NCBI GenBank assembly: GCA_038496445.1
Contig: JALMLS010000204.1
Span: 186,001 to 250,000, forward strand
Length of the DNA stretch: 64,000 nt
Reading direction: 5' to 3'
From: Trichosphaerium sp. ATCC 40318
Taxonomy: Eukaryota; Discosea; Flabellinia; Trichosidae
How positions within the stretch are numbered: position 1 is the first letter of the stretch; the number at the start of each line of letters is the position of its first letter. The notes under the pieces are model-generated. The model saw only the letters and a program-made list of their open reading frames with translations, had not been told where the DNA came from and did no database searches. The translations under genes and the position numbers were made by a program. Shown here piece after piece: positions 26,407-36,388 of this stretch.

Positions 26407-27459
26407 TCAAAGTCGTTTGCGTTCATAAGGACAATGTCTTCTCCTTGTTTTTAAAGTACGTTGTGGCTTGTATGTTGAAAAATTAGATTTGGCAGCTTTG
26501 ATTCTTAGTCGTTCTTGAAGAGAGGCAAGAATGACTTTGTAAATAAATATAAATTGGCCAAGAGTTTGAACCATTGCCCAGCTTCTTTGTCTTCGTAGCA
26601 TCGTTATTATATCAGGAACATTAATAATACGATTAAGAGACTCTGTAAAGCAAGTAGCAAAGTCTTCACTTGAAGCTGTGTTCGAGAAATCCAAAGAATC
26701 AATTTTCTTCTCAAATCTGGCAATCTTCGCCATGGCGATCGCTGAGCTTATGAAAGTTCCAGCTCTGCCTACGCCAGCGGAGCAGTGTGTGATAACAGGT
26801 CCGTTGAGGTTAATTACCTTAGACTCTTCTCTGTATAGCTCTGTAAGGTTGTAGAGCGCTACAATTGATCTAGCGTCTGAAGGAGTTCCAAAGTCTGGCC
26901 ATCCCATGAACTGTAGTTGTGTTACACGTCTCGTTTCGCCGGTTGTATTGTGCGTAAGAGAAAACCTCCTTGTGATCGTTTCTTGATTTCCGGGCGTTTG
27001 GCTCACTAGGGTTATTGTTATGCCTCCCCATACGTTCGAGAGACCCATGCGATTAGGCCAATACATGTCACCCTTTTTGTAGCCGTTTTCAAATAGTTTT
27101 AAAAGAGTTACAATGACCCCTGATCTTTGTTCCCATACCATTTGCCAGAAATCGTCAAATGTAGATGGTAGAGGACACTGTGTTGCTATCCATCTATGCG
27201 CCTTTGTTCCTTCTTCTGTATCGCCGCAGTAGCTCGCGTTGATATAATTATTAGTCCTCGTGCGCCATGTTGGGTTGAGTATCACTCTGCCTTCTTCGTT
27301 TGGTAGTATATTTGAGTATCTGTTCTTGTCTTCATTCGCAGGAGAAGCTGCTGTAGGGCAAGTAATTTCTATTGCGCTGTATGTCTTTGGTTTATCTTTA
27401 ACGTCTTCTAGATCGTAGAATTGATCTTCTAACTCGTTTATATTGAGGTGCTTCGTCAT
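26407..27459 (-). CDS. Classical protein tyrosine phosphatase, intronless
   Basis: The protein dephosphorylates phosphotyrosine. Classical PTP motifs appear in order: KNRYSNILP (pTyr loop), NYINASY, WIATQCPLPSTFDDFWQMVW, the WPD loop in FMGWPDFGTP, the signature VITHCSAGVGRAGTF (HCX5R with Cys and Arg intact), and a Q loop RSWAMVQTLGQFIFIY. I chose the first ATG in frame (27459, about 350 residues). The frame extends further to 27546 without ATG, so an upstream exon is possible. The C-terminal tail is strongly basic (KTRRRHCPYERKRL) and may direct localisation. No signal peptide or TM is visible. It looks catalytically competent. Confidence 0.9.
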   Translation of the reverse strand: MTKHLNINELEDQFYDLEDVKDKPKTYSAIEITCPTAASPANEDKNRYSNILPNEEGRVILNPTWRTRTNNYINASYCGDTEEGTKAHRWIATQCPLPSTFDDFWQMVWEQRSGVIVTLLKLFENGYKKGDMYWPNRMGLSNVWGGITITLVSQTPGNQETITRRFSLTHNTTGETRRVTQLQFMGWPDFGTPSDARSIVALYNLTELYREESKVINLNGPVITHCSAGVGRAGTFISSAIAMAKIARFEKKIDSLDFSNTASSEDFATCFTESLNRIINVPDIITMLRRQRSWAMVQTLGQFIFIYKVILASLQERLRIKAAKSNFSTYKPQRTLKTRRRHCPYERKRL

Positions 27460-28852
27460 TTGTATTGTATTTATGTTTTGAATCCTTCCATCACGTTTTC
27501 GTACACACGTTCGGCTAAATGTCGCCACATCGTCACCTAAAGGCACGTAACAGGTAAATAGGTGTGTAATAAAGAGATCTACGTGTTTCAGGAGACGTCT
27601 CGGTGCCTACTTCCGTTTTGCTGAACGTATCCTGAACCGGTGCTTTTATTTAGTTTATAATTTCTCACACTAATAATTCGCTTTGCCCAAAGTCAGTGCG
27701 TTTGTATCCTTGGGTAAGTGTGAGAGTATGCCTAAAAAACCCTGAAATTCACGTGTAGTTTTTGGGTAATGTCAATTCTTTTGTTTTTCACTTCCAGTTG
27801 TCGTCAACATAGAGTTAATTCCGATCAAGGGTTCATGTTAAAAACTTCAAGATATTCGCATTTTCAAAGGTTTTTCACGCAATTTCTTTTAAAACGTTAA
27901 AATCCACTACCCAAATACTGCAAGTGAGTACTGCAATATCTGATTATTCTTAGACCAAGTTTTTTTCTCTAAAGAAGTAAAGTAGAAACCCCGTGTTTCT
28001 CCAAGGAGATTTTCATTCAACTTCCCTTGAGATTTTTTTTTGTTTTCCTCAAGAAAAACTTTGTGCGTTTAGATAAAGACACGTAAATCATTCTCTGATA
28101 CTTAAGATAACTCCTATTCGCTGTACCGGATGGTTGCACGTTTTTTGAAGTGACACTTTTAGGATAATTTGTAGAAAGTCTGAATGGAAGTTTTTTCGCA
28201 GTTAAAGCCTTTCGGACGCTTGCAGCTATCTCTGACACTCAATTACTATTTTTGTAGACCGGTGCTTTGCGTCATATGGTAGCACAATCGGGAAAGCCAT
28301 AAAAACCGACTTAGGTTTTATGAATGACCAGCTAAAACTGCACGTGGGTAGTTTTATGCATAATATCTGCATCTAAAGCTAACTCCTTATGACGATACTT
28401 TAAAAAAGGATCGGGTTGTCCGTCAGAGCCGTACTGCGTTCTTGTGATCCTTTATATGTTGTCACGACAACATAGATACGATCAGATAAACTCCCTTCGC
28501 CTGTGAATAGACAACCTTTTCTACAAGCGGATCTTTTTACAACTTCGCAGACAATGTTGAGCATGACGGCAACACGACTTCGTTGCCACTGCTCGGACAG
28601 CCAACGAACGTCACGACAACAAACACTTCATGTTATTGTAGACACAAACTCCAGGGTGGCAGTGACGGCCTCCTGTACGGTTTACGCGTCAGATACTTGT
28701 TATAGCACACTTTATTAAATCTACGATCTTTTTTTTAACTACAATACTGTTTATTCAGCACCGTTTACAACGTGTTTGTACTATCACTACAGAAAGGTTA
28801 CAATTGTTTGACAACTTTTATAGTAAACACGCACGTGTGAGCAACACTTATA
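27460..28852. other. 1.4-kb region without a supported gene
   Basis: Only short ORFs without family similarity appear. It probably holds the PTP promoter and, on the right, missing 5' exons of the H2B-like gene. CACGTG occurs near 27752, 28341 and 28832. Confidence 0.4.
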
Positions 28853-29233
28853 GTGGTCGTCCTTGATGAGTTGACACTCGCAACTAAATCAGATAGCCGA
28901 GTTTTATGTAGGAATATAGAGTTGACAGTAATAGCTTTAAACAAGTTAGAAAAGATTACCACGTGGAGTTTTTTAATTGCCGCACTGGATCCCAAGATAA
29001 TAAATACAGGTACTAGGAAGAACAGTGTAAATCTCTCAATCTCAGCAAGTGCAAGAGCCAAACAAAGCAGAGAGAAAAATACAACATTGTAAACAGAAAA
29101 GAAAACAATCACATTAAGAGCAATACAAACAGCTGTTTGTCTTATACTGCCTGGCGAACTAGCAAAACATGCTATATCAGAAGGAACAGTGTCTGTTACA
29201 TGGGCTAGTCACGCAGTATTGGCAGATACCTAG
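28853..29233 (+). pseudogene. Divergent histone H2B-like C-terminal exons
   Basis: After splicing 29010-29096 (87 nt), the frame reads [12 protein letters not shown] then [17 protein letters not shown], ending at TAG 29231-29233. This is close to the H2B alpha3/alphaC consensus [20 protein letters not shown] followed by KHAVSEGT. The exon before (28853-29009) contains FLIAALDPKIIN, which only weakly resembles the H2B alpha2 end, and no ATG or usual basic tail was found. The C-terminus replaces KAVTKYTSS with an unrelated sequence. It may be a decayed H2B copy or a very divergent variant with unseen upstream exons. Confidence 0.5.
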
Positions 29234-29565
29234 TTTGAATACGCTTGCAATAAACTTCGTTCGGTGTTCAAAATATGCAAGTTGGTTGAACATAATACGC
29301 TACAAAATCACACTCGTGTTCGGATTTGACTACGCTATTTTATTTTAAAGCTAAGCCTACTTTTAAAAGGCCACTCCGATTCGGTTTAGGTCAAATCCTT
29401 CACATTGACCTAAATTCTTTGCAGGCAACTTGCACGGGAACAACATAGATTTTTTGACTGAACTGACATTGATTAAAAAAAATGATATACAAATCAATAA
29501 GACAAAATAGGTTCGATTCATTCAATTTAATACAAAATGCTTTCTTGTTCGAAGGACTTGCGTAT
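29234..29565. other. Intergenic region
   Basis: 332 nt between convergent genes. Nothing recognisable. Confidence 0.4.
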
Positions 29566-30258
29566 CTATTCAATTTCACCATTTCTTGTCCACCTTTTGT
29601 TTGTTACAATATCACCTCTATCGTAGGTAATTTCTTGTTGTTTGTTACCATTTTCCCACCATGTAATAAACTCACCATCAAGTACACTGCTCTTATAATT
29701 CTTAAGTGACTTCATCTGACCATCTTCATACCACGTTGTCTCTGTACCTTCCTTTCTATTAAACTTGAAATTAACAGAAGAATACTTCTGTCCATTCTCA
29801 TAAAAACTCTCAGATAGACCACACTTAAACCCACCAGAATGTGTTGTAATCTCTAGTATTTTACCACTTTTAAACCATGTCTTCTCTTCACCTTTTATTT
29901 TACCATCAATATAAAGACACTCTGTGTATTTCTGACCATCCTCATAATAGGTAGTATGTCTTCCATCTTTTTTACCGTTTGAAAAAAAGCAAACAACTGT
30001 AAAATAACCATACTTAGTGTACCATCCGTAGTCAGGCCTGCGGAATTTCCCAATGAATTTGCCATCTTGTTGGAGTTTTTCGTTATATCGGGACTTAATA
30101 GCTGCTTCTTTGCACAAAAGTGGCCAAGTCAAGTACACGTGCTTGTCATAGTCCAGAATATCGTGTATGATCTCAGTAGGTAAATTTAGAATGTAAGCTG
30201 ACCGTTTATTGCTAGTGCTGTAGTCTTCAGCGTTGACAGCGAGTTGTGTTGGTTCCAT
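29566..30258 (-). CDS. F-box protein with YwqK/MORN-like repeats, intronless
   Basis: The ATG at 30258 opens a 230-residue single-exon protein. The N-terminus has an F-box-like helix set (ILNLPTEIIHDILDYDKHVY, then WPLLCKEAA). The rest is about six repeats of the type GKKDGRHTTYYEDGQKYTE and KGEEKTWFKSGKI. These belong to the MORN-variant repeat family known from bacterial YwqK-like proteins and abundant in Marseilleviridae, where F-box plus such repeats is a recurrent architecture. It may act as an SCF substrate receptor. Lack of introns, where neighbouring host genes have many, makes transfer between a giant virus and the host worth testing. Confidence 0.85.
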   Translation of the reverse strand: MEPTQLAVNAEDYSTSNKRSAYILNLPTEIIHDILDYDKHVYLTWPLLCKEAAIKSRYNEKLQQDGKFIGKFRRPDYGWYTKYGYFTVVCFFSNGKKDGRHTTYYEDGQKYTECLYIDGKIKGEEKTWFKSGKILEITTHSGGFKCGLSESFYENGQKYSSVNFKFNRKEGTETTWYEDGQMKSLKNYKSSVLDGEFITWWENGNKQQEITYDRGDIVTNKRWTRNGEIE

Positions 30259-30618
30259 GTTGAATTATGTGTTAAAATTGGAAACTACAACTTGTAAGCG
30301 TAACAAGGAGTGTGACGACGGTCTCTTGGTGCTTTTTGAGCGTACAGTATAGCTCCTGGGTGCCTCAGTACTGAAGTGCCTTTGTTACCAATAAACACAG
30401 TGTAATTACTGCGTAAGAATAGTATATGATTTTAAAACGCGCCAGGGCTAGTTAATACGCTTATAGATTTGTTATGACAGCGTTTCCGATTTTGAGCGAA
30501 AATAACACGCAGATTCGGGGCTTTAAATTAGTCTCCACAAACATAGTTTGTGCAGCTAAGAAGGTGTCAGCTTTTTGTTGGACTGTACAAAGAAGGTTGT
30601 AAAGCAATACAACCAAAG
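30259..30618. promoter_or_regulatory. Intergenic region between divergent genes
   Basis: 360 nt, no clear element. Confidence 0.35.
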
Positions 30619-30846
30619 ATGAGTTTATCTGCAGCGTCACGCATGAAAAGCTTGTATATGCGTAGTATCCGCGTAGGGAAGACTTATGCAAAGCATCCAA
30701 TCTTACAAACTGTCACGCCAGTACTTTCGGATGCGCTACGTTTCATTGATAAAGACACATCTCTGGTAGTTAAGCGGCCTTTCAGCAACATGGCTGAGCG
30801 TACGTTAAATAAAATAATCGTAAATGCCACTAAAACCTCCAAGTAA
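30619..30846 (+). CDS. Small basic hypothetical protein
   Basis: The frame open from 30550 has its first ATG at 30619 and would encode about 75 residues rich in Lys, Arg and Ser. The frame upstream of the ATG (LYKEGCKAIQPKMSLSAASR) faintly recalls the alpha1-L1 region of H2B, but this is too weak for a call. It ends 18 nt before the next gene start. Confidence 0.3.
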   Translation: MSLSAASRMKSLYMRSIRVGKTYAKHPILQTVTPVLSDALRFIDKDTSLVVKRPFSNMAERTLNKIIVNATKTSK

Positions 30847-30863
30847 CATATAAAATCGTACAT

Positions 30864-32085
30864 ATGACAAGCGACAACAAAATTAAAGAGCTTTTGCCAA
30901 TTATTAGACAAGAGTTTCGTAAACCGCTTGCAGAACCTAAAAACGTACTAATATACGCTAAAATAACCTAATTGAATTAAATACAGGAAGAAGTGATGGA
31001 AGCACGTTTAGAACTAGCCGAACTGCTCGTAAAATATTTTGAATCAAACCACAAGGCATCCAAAACATTGGTAAGCATATAGATTAAACGGGAAAAGTTA
31101 TTTAACAGCTGAAAAAATTAGATTAATAATTTACACGATATAACGATTCCTCCTGTTAATAAAGATGCCTCATGGACCATACTAGATTATAACGGTATTA
31201 TAAGATAATAGTATGATGATTCTAAACGAGGTTTAGAGTTTGGTACAGGTGATTTTTTAGTGGCACATCCGTCAACTGGAGGTCCATTTATACGAACAAT
31301 AATTTATCTATATGATGTTCCAGAGAGTTGCAAATATGTTAAAGGTGTTGTTGTAAATAAGCATAATATAGAAGGAATTAATGAATCTGATAGCGGTACG
31401 CTCAACCCCGTTTCAGCGTCATTTTTGGTTTTGATGAATTTTTATTTATTTATTCGTGTTAGGGTTTTATGGAGGTCCTGTGCCAGGAACTTTGACGCTG
31501 ACATCAAAAGAGCTGTTTGAGAAGGCGAAACAAGAAAATACAAACGGGGCTGACTGGAAAAAAACTTTTGATGGCTTGTCTACATGGGGTACGCTGTAAG
31601 CCTCAAACCTTGCTTACAAAAAAAAATAGGTTATGGTCAACTACAGGATGAACTTGATAGCGGTACTTGGATGCTTGTTAGAGGATCAGCTGCTAGTGCA
31701 CACGAGGTTATATTTGGAGATGGTACAGAAAGATACTGTAGCTCGAAATAAATTAATGTGCTTTTATTACAGATACCGATTTTCAAAAATACAAAAATAT
31801 TACAGAAAATATTGGCGGTATAATTGGTGCTTGGGGACAACTACCAGAGACTTGTACGGGCTTAAAATTTATTACTCATGGACTGTACTAACTGTCTTTT
31901 ATAGTTAGCGATTTACCTACTGCTTTTAAACTCGATAATTTCCTTGAAACTTGCGATTCAAGCGCGTAAGTTCGGTCATCTTTTTTTCTTAGTTTTTTCT
32001 ACTCACGGCGTGTCATTTTAGGCAAGTTATAAAAAAGAGCTTGGAGCGTGGTAGACAGCGTGGTATACTATTCTATGAAAATTAG
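30864..32085 (+). CDS. YqgE/AlgH family protein (UPF0301/DUF179)
   Basis: From the ATG at 30864, about eight short exons join to the TAG at 32083-32085. Diagnostic motifs are GTGDFLVAHPSTGGPFIRTI, VKGVVVNKHN, FYGGPVPGTLTL and YGQLQDELDSGTWMLVRGSA, matching the bacterial AlgH/YqgE fold. The family is widespread in bacteria and present in plants and protists; its biochemical role is unclear. No transit peptide is evident: the N-terminus (MTSDNKIKELLPIIRQEFRK) is a charged helix. The join near 31880-31905 is uncertain. Confidence 0.85.
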
Positions 32086-32348
32086 AGACTCATACGCAAT
32101 ACTGGTGAGACCAGAAAATGTAATAACAAAAAAACACAATTTTTGTCCAGTACTGGATAGCAAATCTTTTGACACAGACTCTTGATAGTATAAATGTACA
32201 GTCCTTTGTATTTTGTCAGTAAATATTAGATTTCCATTTTCGAGAGTTTGTTTAGAAAGGTTAATGAACGACACCTTTACTTAACACTCGCAACGTACTA
32301 AATTAAGGTTTTGTGTAAAAACTCAAGTGTTTTTTGGCTGTAGGCGCA

Positions 32349-35341
32349 ATGGCGGATAAATCCAAGGTACTTGATGTTTGTGTAAAGGTTGTACAAATTT
32401 TAACAATTAAAAGTATGCTCAATACACTTGGAAACCGCCTTCAATGAGTATGGCATCACACAGCACAAATAAAATTGACGAAGAAGGCTACTTCATTAAT
32501 TTTCGAAGCCAACAGAGTTTATTTAACCTTGTAGCTGATTCTGAAGGTATGCAAAGTTGCGGTTAATGGTTTTAAATGGTTTAGGTTTCGATGAATCAAA
32601 AGGCGTTCTTACAGCCAAAGAAACCGGTCACTACCTCTCAAGTATCATTTTACGCTATCCAGATGATCAAAAAGAGCAACCAAATGCCACAGCCGAATTA
32701 ACCCATCCACTATGTGAAGACAGGTAAAAAAGGCTTATTACTTTACCTAAAACCACGCTAACATCCATGCCAGTAAAATGGAATGGCGAGTACCTCAACC
32801 AATTGATCTTAACCAGTTCGAAAAAAACCACAATGTGACGTTGACACCTGATAACTTTATCGATGAGATTGTTACAAATTCAGACACGAACACTACATCA
32901 GCTTTTAAGCATCAATCCATAGAACAGGAAAACCGTAAACGCACACGACTACGTTTAATATATGGTAAGTTTTACAAAAAAACCCATAACTGTTAGTTCT
33001 AATGCATCAATCTTCCAGGTGCTAAGGAGCGATGGGGCCATTTTCCAGTACAATCAGAGCTTGCAAACCGATACTATGAGCATATTCTAGCGCCTATAAT
33101 CCCTAAATCGTAAGTACAAGGCTACCTCTCCCTTGTAATTGACCTTTATAATCTTTATGCTAGAAATGTGCCATCACTCGATGATACACCTGCTGTTTTA
33201 TTTGCACGCGTATTCAAACTACAAGCTGGAACACAAATACGTATTAAATTGAATAATACATCAACGCAAAATGGGAATATCACGTGCTGGTTGAACTTTG
33301 CCTTAATACAACCTATAACGCCTACACTTGATGAAAAATTTAAAGTTGAAATGAACAAGAAATTCGCTTTGCTCGAAACAAAGCACAGGTTTTGCTCTTA
33401 TATCACTGGTAAACGGTTTCCATTTGGTGAGCAAGTTATACAACACTTTAAATCTAAGCGCAAGGCTCTTGATAATCAAGAAAATACTCAAATTATCACC
33501 GTGACATGGCCAAATAAGAAGGATATTGAAAAAGAACAATTTATTTGTAAACCATGTGGGTACGATCTATTTGCATTTTTGTTTTGATTGTGGCATTCTT
33601 TGTATTGATGGAAGGGTTTTTTATTTAGAAAAGCATTCTCTACAGAAGAGAGTATGATGCAACACGTGAGCAGAGTAAAACATGTAGAATGCTTTGTATG
33701 TAAGAAAAAATTCTTAACAAAGAAAGCAATGTTTCATCATAAGAAGTACGCTTTTTTCCAATATTCAAGGGTGATTTCGTTTGCAATGTTGATTGGTTTG
33801 TAGGGCAAAACATAAGGAAGAAGAAGAGTATAAATGTACATCAAAATTATAAATGTTTTCTCAAGTTTAACATTTTGTGTTAGCCATATCGTATCGTGTC
33901 CGTCCTGGCTCAAAGAGGTACTATCAACAAGTGCGTCTTAGAATGATATGTGATGTAAATGGTTGCGGAAGACCATTCAATCAGCCTCAGGACTTGAGAG
34001 ATCACCACAGAGGTTTGGGTTTTGTTAATTGAAGGATTTTCATCGTCTAATGTTGATTCTTTAGAGTTCCGTCACTATTCATGTGCCTACTGCTTAAAGC
34101 GCTTTATATCAAAAAAGAATCTCTTGCAACACGAGAAAGACGCTAAGCATGATCTTGTTGGTTATTACAGTAACCAAAAACAGGTAAAAACAAATCTACT
34201 CTTTTTTTTTTCTTTATTTTCATTAATTTCATATTAACTTTATTCCTTGTTAGTATTGGGAAAAGCAACTTGGATCTGCAGAAAATAAGCGTGTTCGTAA
34301 ACCCGAATCAAAAGCGGGAGAGAAAAAAACGTTAAAGATATCATTGGTTAAAGAGAAGCTTGACACTGCTACTAGAAAACACGTGCGGGTTATCATACTA
34401 AGACATTTAACCTAAATGGTTTTTATGATAGACGTTCTATAAACAAGAAATGATGAATGTAAAATTACAAGACATGGAATTGAGCCAAGATGGCCATTGT
34501 GGTATGATAGCAAATCTACTTTTTTGATAGCAATTGGTTTTTTGTTTTTGAGTAAAAATCGTTTTCTGCTGTTGTGCCCGTGTATTTCTTGTTAATGTTT
34601 ATTTATATAGAGCTTGGCGTTAGTATTCCGCAAGATATATGGAAGAAGATAACAGATATGATGGCTATAGGTAAAAAGAACTATGTCAACCATTCAAGAA
34701 GGACTTTTGCACGAGGAATAAATGCTCATATTACCTTGATATCTCCATTCATAAACGCCACATATGGTGACCGAGTGGCTACTGTTTTAAGAGAAGTAAT
34801 ACCAAGCTTTTTGACAAGTATAACGTTGGATCTGCTTCCACCGCAAGGAGAGCAAGTATCAGAAAAGTACGAACTTTTTTTTCTTTATTTCTATTAGTAC
34901 TTTCTTTCTTCTCACTTGGCCTTTAGGGAATTCATTATTTACTGTCCTATATCGACTGAAAACGCTGAAAAACTTAAAGAAATCGTTCATAAGGTTACTG
35001 AAGCATTTCCAGTTTGTAAAACGGCGCACCGTGAGATGGTATGTACAGTTTTGCCCGTGAAATTTTATGTACTTGTTTTTTTAACGTTATCAACTAATCT
35101 TCTCTGTTAAGAATCCACGTCTTATTATTGGCCGTCATATACATGAAAAAGAATACGAAAGCGAGTTGATACCCTTACAAGATAAGTGGCCTGGGAAGAT
35201 GGCCGCCCTTTGTAGTCTAGAGATTCTTACAAGGTATATATTGTTTTGGTTTTTTGTTTTGGTTTTCAATCGACTTCTGACATATTGATTAGGACTGTTG
35301 ATGCTACAATCACTTCTTACACATTACTACATAACATTTAA
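32349..35341 (+). CDS. C2H2 zinc-finger protein fused to a 2H-phosphoesterase-like domain
   Basis: From the ATG at 32349 (MADKSK), about 15 short exons splice in frame. The N-terminal half has no known domain. Four C2H2-type fingers follow: FICKPCGKAFSTEESMMQHV, VECFVCKKKFLTKKAMFHHK, a variant with CDVNGCGRPFNQPQDLRDHH, and YSCAYCLKRFISKKNLLQHE. After a linker, the last 200 residues resemble the 2H phosphoesterase / LigT fold: INAHITLISPF gives the first HxT motif, while the second position reads NPRLIIGRH, so His and Thr are missing. The family cleaves 2',3'-cyclic or 2'-5' nucleotide bonds; loss of one motif suggests RNA binding without full catalysis. I cannot rule out two adjacent genes split near 34390, but no ATG-led start is needed and the frame is continuous. 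Confidence 0.7.
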
Positions 35342-36388
35342 ACATAAAGGAGTTGTACGGAATCTAGAGAATCGTTTTTAAACTTCAGAACATAAAAAAA
35401 CTTTTTTCTGAAAAAAGGCGTTATTTCATTAACCAGTCTTGTTTTGTTTATGGTTCTTTGGCTCTATAAACAGTCATACGTAACCATGATTTTGATTTCC
35501 ACGCAATTCCCTTACTTTCACCTTGTTTTGAAAAAGGAAAAAAGAGACTATTTTAATCGACTAAAAACACATGTGACATTTCAAAAACACAAGTACAGAA
35601 AAACAACAATTTTATAAATTCGTTTACAATCATTCGTTGATACTTCTTGCGTTGGAAAGTTGAGTGAAGCGTTTACGCTAGCGAATACGATGTTTTTCAA
35701 AAAACGCGGAGGTAGTTTAAATTCTAGCGTGTTGATTGCCTTCGTTGTCGTATAATACGTGTGGTTGTTTGTGTTTCTTTTTGGGAACAAAAGTTAGCTT
35801 TTTTTAAACTGTGCTTTAAATACTACAAATACGAATTGTACAACGTAATTGGTAGCTGTTGAGGGATCGTACAAAGTGATCTACTTGCTGAGTTGAGATT
35901 TGAAAACAACTTGTGTAACAAGCGCTAGTTTCGCTATAGATTGAACGCTAGTATTAAAAAATAGCGTCTAGAGTGCTTCGGAACTTATTCTGTTCGATAA
36001 ATGTCAAAATCCTTTAGTAAAACGTCAAATCAATAAAAATTGTCCTTCAAAACACCTCACATAGACCTCTAAGCGATTTTTAATCAAGCTCGTAAAAATG
36101 CTCGAGTTCTGATTTTTTGGAAGGCGCTCGACACCTTTACTGCTCTTTTAAGCGCCATGACGTTTTAGTATACTGTATGAATAAGGTCAAGGTGACATGT
36201 ATGACCAACTAGCGCTTTCCGGGATTAAAAAGAAAGCAACTTCCAAAAACAATCGTTTTCATTAACATAAATTTTTGTCACCCACTGCACAAAAGCACCT
36301 CCCCAATCACACCCTACACCCCTTCAAGTGCTTTTTAAACAAACACACGTATCTTATATCACTCACACGCTACTCCCCACTGAAAACG
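35342..36388. other. 1-kb intergenic region
   Basis: A 69-residue minus-strand ORF (35581-35790) has no similarity that I recognise and is not annotated. This is probably the promoter region of the Cys-repeat gene. Confidence 0.4.

Noticed and set aside
27460-28852. Short ORFs such as 28017-28238 and 28503-28718
   Set aside because: No family similarity, and the frames start with alternative codons and do not splice into anything recognisable.
28798-29112. Hydrophobic 104-residue minus-strand ORF resembling a membrane protein
   Set aside because: It lies antisense to the H2B-like exons, which have a much more specific match.
29500-29520. tRNA-like T-arm sequence GGTTCGATTC
   Set aside because: No acceptor stem, anticodon arm or D arm could be folded around it.
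30550-30846. Second histone-like protein
   Set aside because: The resemblance to the H2B alpha1-L1 region is only a few spaced residues, so it is listed only as hypothetical.
35581-35790. 69-residue minus-strand ORF
   Set aside because: Isolated, no similarity and no splice partners.
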